In this document: one piece after another, positions 30,777 to 35,231 of the stretch
Layout: every line of letters begins with the position of its first letter
Numbering within the stretch: the stretch's first letter is position 1
DNA from: Halobacteriales archaeon QS_1_68_20
Lineage (GTDB): Archaea > Halobacteriota > Halobacteria > Halobacteriales > PXRE01
Direction: 5' to 3'
Length of the DNA stretch: 35,231 nucleotides
Assembly (NCBI GenBank): GCA_003021085.1
Contig: PXRE01000002.1
Span: 1 to 35,231, forward strand
Translations under genes and position numbers: made by a program
Notes under the pieces: model-generated
Seen by the model: only the letters and a program-made list of their open reading frames with translations
Told to the model about the DNA's origin: nothing
The model's database searches: none

Positions 30777-32639
30777 ATGGTTACCGGAAAGTACGTCGCG
30801 ACGGTTGCGGGGAAGGCGCTGGCGGCCGTGATGGCGCTGTTGGTGGTGCTCGCGCTCGTGACCGGCGGTCTCGTGGCGGCCGGCGTCGTCGACGTGGCGC
30901 CGCCGACGGTCGAGTCGGTCGAAAGCGAGTGGGGCCAGGTCACCGAGAACTCGACGGGCCTCCGGACGCAGGTCGTCGTCGACAACCCGAACCCGGTCGG
31001 CCTGCCCGGCGTGCTCTCGGTGAAGTACACCGCCTCGATGAACGACGTCGTCCTCGTCAGCGGGAAGGAAGGCGGCGTCGGTCTCTCCTCGGGCGAGACG
31101 ACTATCGAGTTGACCGGCCGGATGGACAACGACCGCATCGTCCAGTGGTGGGTGGACCACGTCAACAACGGCGAGCAGTCCGGGCTGGAGATCACCGCCG
31201 AAGTCGACGGCCCGCTGGGCATCTCGAAGACGGTCCCGGTCAGGGAGGCGACCTTCGAGACCGACCTGCTGGGACACCTCGCAGAGGGCGGACCGACCGA
31301 GGTCACCGTCGACGGCGAGACGGTCCTGCGCGTGAGCGACCGGCAAGCCTCCTGGGGCCAGGCCGACGCCGAGGAGACGCCCGTCACCTTCTCGGCGACG
31401 GTCGAGAACCTCCGGGACGAACCCATCTCCGTCGACGGGTTCGGCTACGAGGTGAAGATGAACGACGTGGTGATCGGGACCGGCGAAACCGCCGAAGGCG
31501 TCGACATCGCCCCCGGTAGTTCCGAACGGGTCGAGGTCCAGGCGGTCATCGACACCCAGAAGATGGCCGACTGGTGGGCCTCTCACGTCCGGAACGGCGA
31601 GGAGACCAACCTCTCGGTCAGCGTCTACGGCTACGTCGAAGACGACGGCGAGCGACAGCGGTTGCCGATGAACGTCGTCGACGAGGACATCGCGTTCTCG
31701 ACGGACTTCCTCGCGGGCGGCGAGGTGACCGTCCGACCCATCGACGACGACGGCCAGTCCGGGGAACTCGAACCGCCGTCCATCACGGGTATCGACCAGC
31801 AATGGGGCCAGGTGACCGACGACGTCACGGAGGTCCGGTCGACCGTCACCGTCCAGAACCCCAACGACGGGGAATTCGGCGACGCCCTCACCGTCCAGCT
31901 TGAGGGAACGACCAAGATCAACGACGTGGTCGTCGCCGACGACCGCACCACAGTCGACGGCATCGACCCCGGCAGGTCGACCGTGACCCACGTCACGGAG
32001 ATGGACAACTCGAAGGTCCCGGAGTGGTGGGCCAGACACGTCAACATCGGCGAGCAGTCGACGTTCGTGACCGAGACGGAGGCGTCCGTCGACGCCGGGT
32101 TCACGACGTTCGAGGTACCCGTGCAGGACCAGCAGGGCGTCATCGAGACGGACATGCTCGGCGGTCTCGAAGACGACGAGTCTCAGTCGGTGACGGCAGG
32201 CGGGTCCGAAGTCGCGGTCATCCACTCGACCGACGCCTCGTGGGGCCACGCCACCCCCGAAGTCACGCCGCTCACGCTCGAAGCCACCGTCGAGAACACC
32301 GGGAGCGTCCCGCTCACCCTCCGGGAACTGCAGTACCACGTCGCGTTCAACGACGTGGTCGTCGCGGACGCGACCGCACCCGAGTCCCACGTGATCGAAC
32401 CCGGGGAGACGAAGACGATCACCTTCACGCTCCATCTCGACAGCAGCAAGATGGACGAGTGGTGGGTCTCCCACGTCCGCAACGGCGAGGTGACCACCGC
32501 GACGTTCGAGTCTACGGTCACGGTCGAGGCGGGCGGCTACTCCACCCAGTACGACCTGGCGCCCGCCGAGCAGACCGTCGAGACCGACGTCCTCAACGGG
32601 ACCACCGGGACGCGGTTGCAGTCTATCGTCGCGGTCTGA
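30777..32639 (+). CDS. Membrane-anchored protein with four LEA14/WHy-like repeats
   Basis: 620 residues. One hydrophobic segment (about 10-37) anchors the protein, with the bulk outside the cell. Four repeats of about 145 residues follow, each beginning with a WGQ/WGH motif (Trp at about 52, 193, 343 and 489). Each runs through a strand with V-NPN or VEN, MNDVV or its variant, a PG turn, and a D--K---WW--HV-NGE motif. This is the LEA14/water-stress-hypersensitive-response fold, usually found as one or two domains. A role in desiccation or salt stress at the cell surface is inference. The ATG at 30777 suits the TATA-like box at 30743-30751; a GTG at 30759 would lie too close to it. Confidence 0.83.
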   Translation: MVTGKYVATVAGKALAAVMALLVVLALVTGGLVAAGVVDVAPPTVESVESEWGQVTENSTGLRTQVVVDNPNPVGLPGVLSVKYTASMNDVVLVSGKEGGVGLSSGETTIELTGRMDNDRIVQWWVDHVNNGEQSGLEITAEVDGPLGISKTVPVREATFETDLLGHLAEGGPTEVTVDGETVLRVSDRQASWGQADAEETPVTFSATVENLRDEPISVDGFGYEVKMNDVVIGTGETAEGVDIAPGSSERVEVQAVIDTQKMADWWASHVRNGEETNLSVSVYGYVEDDGERQRLPMNVVDEDIAFSTDFLAGGEVTVRPIDDDGQSGELEPPSITGIDQQWGQVTDDVTEVRSTVTVQNPNDGEFGDALTVQLEGTTKINDVVVADDRTTVDGIDPGRSTVTHVTEMDNSKVPEWWARHVNIGEQSTFVTETEASVDAGFTTFEVPVQDQQGVIETDMLGGLEDDESQSVTAGGSEVAVIHSTDASWGHATPEVTPLTLEATVENTGSVPLTLRELQYHVAFNDVVVADATAPESHVIEPGETKTITFTLHLDSSKMDEWWVSHVRNGEVTTATFESTVTVEAGGYSTQYDLAPAEQTVETDVLNGTTGTRLQSIVAV

Positions 32640-32797
32640 CGTTCGATCTTTTACGACCGGCATCGTTTCTTCGTCCGCTCGAATTCGAGGGGCCGCCGTC
32701 GTTGGCAGGTCCATACGACCGCGACGCGCGCGCTGGTGTCCCCGTTCGCACGGCTCACGGGGACCTCGCACGCGTTGCTCTCGCGCGCCGTTCGGCT

Positions 32798-32850
32798 GGT
32801 TGGAGGATATATGAAAATATTTACATATATTCATATATCATCGACCAACC
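32798..32850. repeat. AT-rich hairpin with GGTTGG/CCAACC clamps
   Basis: ggttgg (32798-32803) pairs with ccaacc (32845-32850), and gatatatgaa (32806-32815) with ttcatatatc (32830-32839), around a 14-nt AT loop. It is a low-GC island set between GC-rich repeats. It could be a small element, a structured RNA or a DNA-unwinding site. Confidence 0.6.
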
Positions 32851-32876
32851 GCCACGGCGCGCGCTGGACGACGGCG

Positions 32877-32953
32877 GGCGACGTAAGCACCGCAGCGAAG
32901 CGAGTAGCGCAGCGAGCCCCCCGAGTCGAGCGCGCGCGGGCTTTCTGGTTGGT
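32877..32953. repeat. REP-like element, uninterrupted copy
   Basis: gcgacgtaagcaccg is directly followed by cagcgaagcgagtagcgcagcgag and gtcgagcgcgcgcgggctttctg. This is the reverse complement of the element at 15440-15640, which has 106 extra nt between those two parts. Confidence 0.6.
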
Positions 32954-33074
32954 GTTGACGGAGACGGTTTTCAGGGAGGCGCGCGGGGGCTTTCGAGGTG
33001 GTCCGAACACGGAGATCAGGAGTATCTGAAACCGTACGCAAACATTGACAACGGACCTGTGGCAACGGTCGGGC

Positions 33075-33671
33075 ATGGGAGAGGACGTACCCGCGATGAC
33101 GCGGTTCCCGGTGCACGACGAGGACGAACTGCCCGAGGACCTCCGCGAGCGCATCGAGTACGAGCGCGACCGTGCGGGGTTCACGCCGAACGTCTTCCTG
33201 GCGTACGGCTACAAGCCATCGCACTTCCGGGCGTTCTTCCAGTACTACGACGCCCTGGTCGAGGACACCACCCTGGACCGCGACGAGGTCGAGATGATCG
33301 TGGTCGCCGTCTCGGGGGCCAACGACTGCCTGTACTGCAACGTCGCCCACGGCGCGCTGTTGCGGGTGTACGGCGACGACCCGCTGTTGGCCGAGCAGTT
33401 GATGTCCAGCCCCAGCACCGCCGACCTGCCCGAGCGCCAGAAGGCGATGGTCGCGTTCGCGGTGAAACTCACCGATCAGGACCGCATGACCGACGTGGAC
33501 GAGGAAGACTTCCAGCGACTGCGCGACCACGGCTTCACCGACGAGGAAATCTGGGACGTCGGTGCCGTCGCCTCGTTCTTCAACCTCTCGAACCGGATGG
33601 CCCACCTCGCGGACATGCGGCCGAACGAGGAGTTCTACCAGCTGGGCCGGGACTCGCCCGACGACGAGTGA
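33075..33671 (+). CDS. Carboxymuconolactone-decarboxylase/AhpD-like protein (peroxidase-related)
   Basis: 198 residues of the all-helical CMD fold. The redox motif is Cys85-x2-Cys88 with His92 (NDCLYCNVAHG), as in AhpD-type proteins and uncharacterised peroxidase-related enzymes. The preceding EMIVVAVSGAN helix and the later VGAVASFFNLSNRMAHLADM are family-typical. It likely reduces a peroxide or disulfide partner, but the partner is unknown. The start is the ATG at 33075; a TTG at 33045 and an ATG at 33096 are alternatives. It stands alone. Confidence 0.83.
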   Translation: MGEDVPAMTRFPVHDEDELPEDLRERIEYERDRAGFTPNVFLAYGYKPSHFRAFFQYYDALVEDTTLDRDEVEMIVVAVSGANDCLYCNVAHGALLRVYGDDPLLAEQLMSSPSTADLPERQKAMVAFAVKLTDQDRMTDVDEEDFQRLRDHGFTDEEIWDVGAVASFFNLSNRMAHLADMRPNEEFYQLGRDSPDDE

Positions 33672-33807
33672 GTGGGCCGCCCCCGCCGACACATTCGGAG
33701 GGGCGGACCGAGGAAGCGGCCGGCCGCCGGGGGTAGCCGGCAGAACTCCCCGAAGTAACCGAAGTAACGGCCGTATGTTTAAACCGCTTCGAGCGCTTAC
33801 ACGTCGT

Positions 33808-34302
33808 ATGGCCCCGCACGGCCGGCGGACGCTCCGGGACCTGTTCGACGAATCGCCGACGCCGCACATCGCACACCCCCCGCAGACCCACCACCGGGAT
33901 TTCTACGTCGCCACCGACGGCTCCTACCGCCGGGAGGGCGGCGGTCTCGGCGTCGTCGTCGAGACGCGAACTGGCGAGCGGGTCGCGCGCGCCGCGGTAC
34001 CCGACGCTGCCCCCGACAACAACGTCGCGGAGTACCGCGCGCTCCACCTCGGACTCGACCTGCTCGCCCCGGGGGTACAGCACCACTGGCGCGGCGTCCG
34101 GGCGCGCATCGCCGGGTTCTCGGCGGTCCGCGCCGCCGTCGTGGACGGCGACGCCAATCCGGCCCACCCGCTCGCCAACGACCCCGAACGGTACGCCCAC
34201 GTCAACGACCGGCCGGCGCGCTGCGTCCTCCCCGACACGGAACCGACGACCGCCCCCGGGACGCCGCCGCCGTCGCGCGCGAACAGGAACGCCGGCGACT
34301 GA
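33808..34302 (+). CDS. RNase H-like protein, apparently lacking a central segment
   Basis: 164 residues. The first RNase H strand (DFYVATDGSYRREGGGLGVVV, Asp37) and helix (DNNVAEYRALHLGLDLLA, Glu75) are clear. The next strand, which should bring the third acidic residue as in xxDS or xxDH, is not found: after LLA the protein passes at once to PGVQHHWRGVRARIAGF. The end (NPAHPLAND) recalls the last RNase H motif. I suspect an in-frame loss of about 25-40 residues, which would impair RNA-DNA hybrid cleavage. The ATG at 33808 follows a TATA-like tttaaacc (33778-33785). Confidence 0.75.
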   Translation: MAPHGRRTLRDLFDESPTPHIAHPPQTHHRDFYVATDGSYRREGGGLGVVVETRTGERVARAAVPDAAPDNNVAEYRALHLGLDLLAPGVQHHWRGVRARIAGFSAVRAAVVDGDANPAHPLANDPERYAHVNDRPARCVLPDTEPTTAPGTPPPSRANRNAGD

Positions 34303-34428
34303 GGCCGGCGGCAGTCACGCCGGCGCGGGACCGTCCGGTCCTCTTTTCCGGACCGGTTAGCCGTCGACTGACCGACGTTATACGGCGTAGAACGAACAGG
34401 CCGGAGGGCATCTTGCCAACCGGTCCCA

Positions 34429-34530
34429 ATGGAACCGAACAGGACGGCACTGATCGTCGGATTGCTCACGCTGGCGCTGTACGCCGTCGGCGTCACCACG
34501 CTGTTCGCCGCCTTCGGGCTGCTGTTCTGA
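34429..34530 (+). CDS. 33-residue single-span membrane peptide
   Basis: The ORF reads MEPNRTALIVGL, continues as one hydrophobic helix (about 7-32) and ends FGLLF with TGA. Codon third positions are G/C-rich like the neighbours. The short polar start, a single helix and an immediate stop are typical of small haloarchaeal membrane peptides. There is no known function and no clear promoter. Confidence 0.5.
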   Translation: MEPNRTALIVGLLTLALYAVGVTTLFAAFGLLF

Positions 34531-34632
34531 CGCGCCCGCGTTCCCCGCGGGGGCGTCGGCCGCCGCGGCGCCAGCCGGGTTCTCGGTCCCAATCAGACCG
34601 TTCTCGCTCCGATCAGATGTCCGAGGACCGCG

Positions 34633-35231
34633 CTACTCCTCACCCTCTTGCGCGTCGACCACCGCGACGCCCGCCAGGTTCACGATGTCCTTGACCTCGT
34701 CGCCGCGCTGGAGGACGTGGACGGGCTTGTCCATCCCGACGAGCATCGGGCCGATGGCCTCCGCGCCGCCGAGGCGCTGGAGGAGTTTGTAGCCGATGTT
34801 GCCGGCCTCCAGGTTCGGGAAGATCAGGACGTTCGCGGGGTCGTCCAGGTCCGAGAAGTCGTAAGTTCCCTCCAGGATGTCCTCGACGACGGCGGTGTCG
34901 GCCTGCATCTCGCCGTCGACGGGGAAGTCGACGTCGGGGTCCTCGCGCAGTCGCCTGGCCGCGCGCCGCGGCTTGCGGGTCCCTTCGTTGTCGACGCTCC
35001 CGAAGTTCGAGTACGACAGCATCGCCACGCGGGGTTCGACGTTGAACCGGCGGGCCAGGTCGGCGGTGTGGCGGGCGACCTCTGACAGCACCTCCTCGTC
35101 GGGGGCCTGGTTGACGGTGGCGTCGGCGACGAAGACGACGCGGTTCCTGAACGTCAGCATGTAGACGCCGGCGGCGTAGTTGGCGTCGTCGGCGGTGCCG
35201 ATGACCTGCAGCGGCGGCCGCAGCGCCGAGG
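34633..35231 (-). CDS. C-terminal part of a malic enzyme / phosphotransacetylase-domain protein (cut by window edge)
   Basis: The visible 198 codons run off the right edge, reading PPLQVIGTADDANYAAGVYM before MLTFRNRVVFVADATVN. FVADATVN, VAMLSYSNFGSVDNEGTRK, DFPVDGEMQADTAV and LIFPNLEAGNIGYKLLQRLGGAEAIGPML are typical of the phosphate-acetyltransferase-like domain at the C-terminus of NADP-dependent malic enzymes (MaeB type). The domain is usually regulatory there, as it binds acetyl-CoA. A stand-alone phosphotransacetylase cannot be excluded because the N-terminus is outside the window. Confidence 0.85.
   Translation of the reverse strand, partial: SALRPPLQVIGTADDANYAAGVYMLTFRNRVVFVADATVNQAPDEEVLSEVARHTADLARRFNVEPRVAMLSYSNFGSVDNEGTRKPRRAARRLREDPDVDFPVDGEMQADTAVVEDILEGTYDFSDLDDPANVLIFPNLEAGNIGYKLLQRLGGAEAIGPMLVGMDKPVHVLQRGDEVKDIVNLAGVAVVDAQEGEE

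Larger units (their letters stand above)
32640..33074. other. Intergenic region with nested repeats and an AT-rich hairpin
   Basis: No gene. It holds a GC-rich motif shared with about 3841-4200 (gcgcgcgctggtgtccccg, then cacggggacctcgc), an AT-rich hairpin (32798-32850), a second copy of the gcgcgcgctgg motif (about 32856), and the uninterrupted REP-like element (32877-32953). 32954-33040 has no feature I can name. Confidence 0.55.

Noticed and set aside
29775..32834. 1019-codon minus-strand frame opposite the M24 and LEA14-like genes
   Set aside because: Shadow of two well-supported genes; composition is low complexity and no domain is visible.

Overview
The window is from a haloarchaeon (class Halobacteria). 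The DNA is GC-rich with strong G/C at third codon positions, and the proteins are rich in Asp and Glu. Several exported proteins carry twin-arginine signals. Most genes have an AT-rich TATA-like box about 25-30 nt upstream of the start codon and no obvious Shine-Dalgarno site, the pattern of leaderless haloarchaeal transcripts. I cannot fix the genus.

Layout. 1-218 is a small mosaic of a 33-nt direct repeat around a fragment of a downstream gene. 219-3742 holds a Tat-exported subtilase and a GlcD/D-lactate-dehydrogenase-type flavoenzyme. 3743-4358 is a gene-free, heavily structured region. 4359-7096 carries a methyltransferase and a coupled EthD-domain/TPP-enzyme pair. 7112-11361 holds three paralogues of an unrecognised Tat-exported family, the middle one broken, with a membrane protein and a methyltransferase among them. 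11600-13782 carries an epimerase and a ComA-type phosphosulfolactate synthase coupled to a cupin.

13881-20386, all on the minus strand, is the most interesting block: MmgE/PrpD, a shortened methyltransferase, an alkaline-phosphatase-like protein, GTP cyclohydrolase III, an atypical medium-chain dehydrogenase, then (after a hairpin-rich spacer) an atypical 6-pyruvoyl-tetrahydropterin-synthase-like protein and a GT4 glycosyltransferase. Together they look like a route from GTP to a reduced, glycosylated and perhaps methylated pterin- or pyrimidine-derived molecule. This is inference from gene content.

20485-22715 has an HD-domain protein, a zinc ribbon and a double-EthD protein with a decayed third copy beside it. 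22976-26287 has a membrane histidine kinase, an HtrA-like protease and a GNAT acetyltransferase. 26482-28496 is a compact arsenic operon (arsR, acr3, arsC) with a palindromic operator candidate. The rest holds a frameshifted RlaP-type nucleotidyltransferase, an M24-family protein, a membrane-anchored protein with four LEA14/WHy-like repeats, a CMD/AhpD-like protein, an RNase H-like protein, a 33-residue membrane peptide and the 3' part of a malic enzyme/phosphotransacetylase-type gene cut by the right edge.

Genome plasticity is a theme. There are two single-base frameshifts at short homopolymers, three proteins that appear to lack an internal segment, and several conserved-site substitutions. 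REP-like GC-rich elements recur at about 3.9, 15.5 and 32.8 kb, one with a hairpin cassette inserted in its middle. Some of these could be sequencing or assembly artefacts, and I flag that where it applies.
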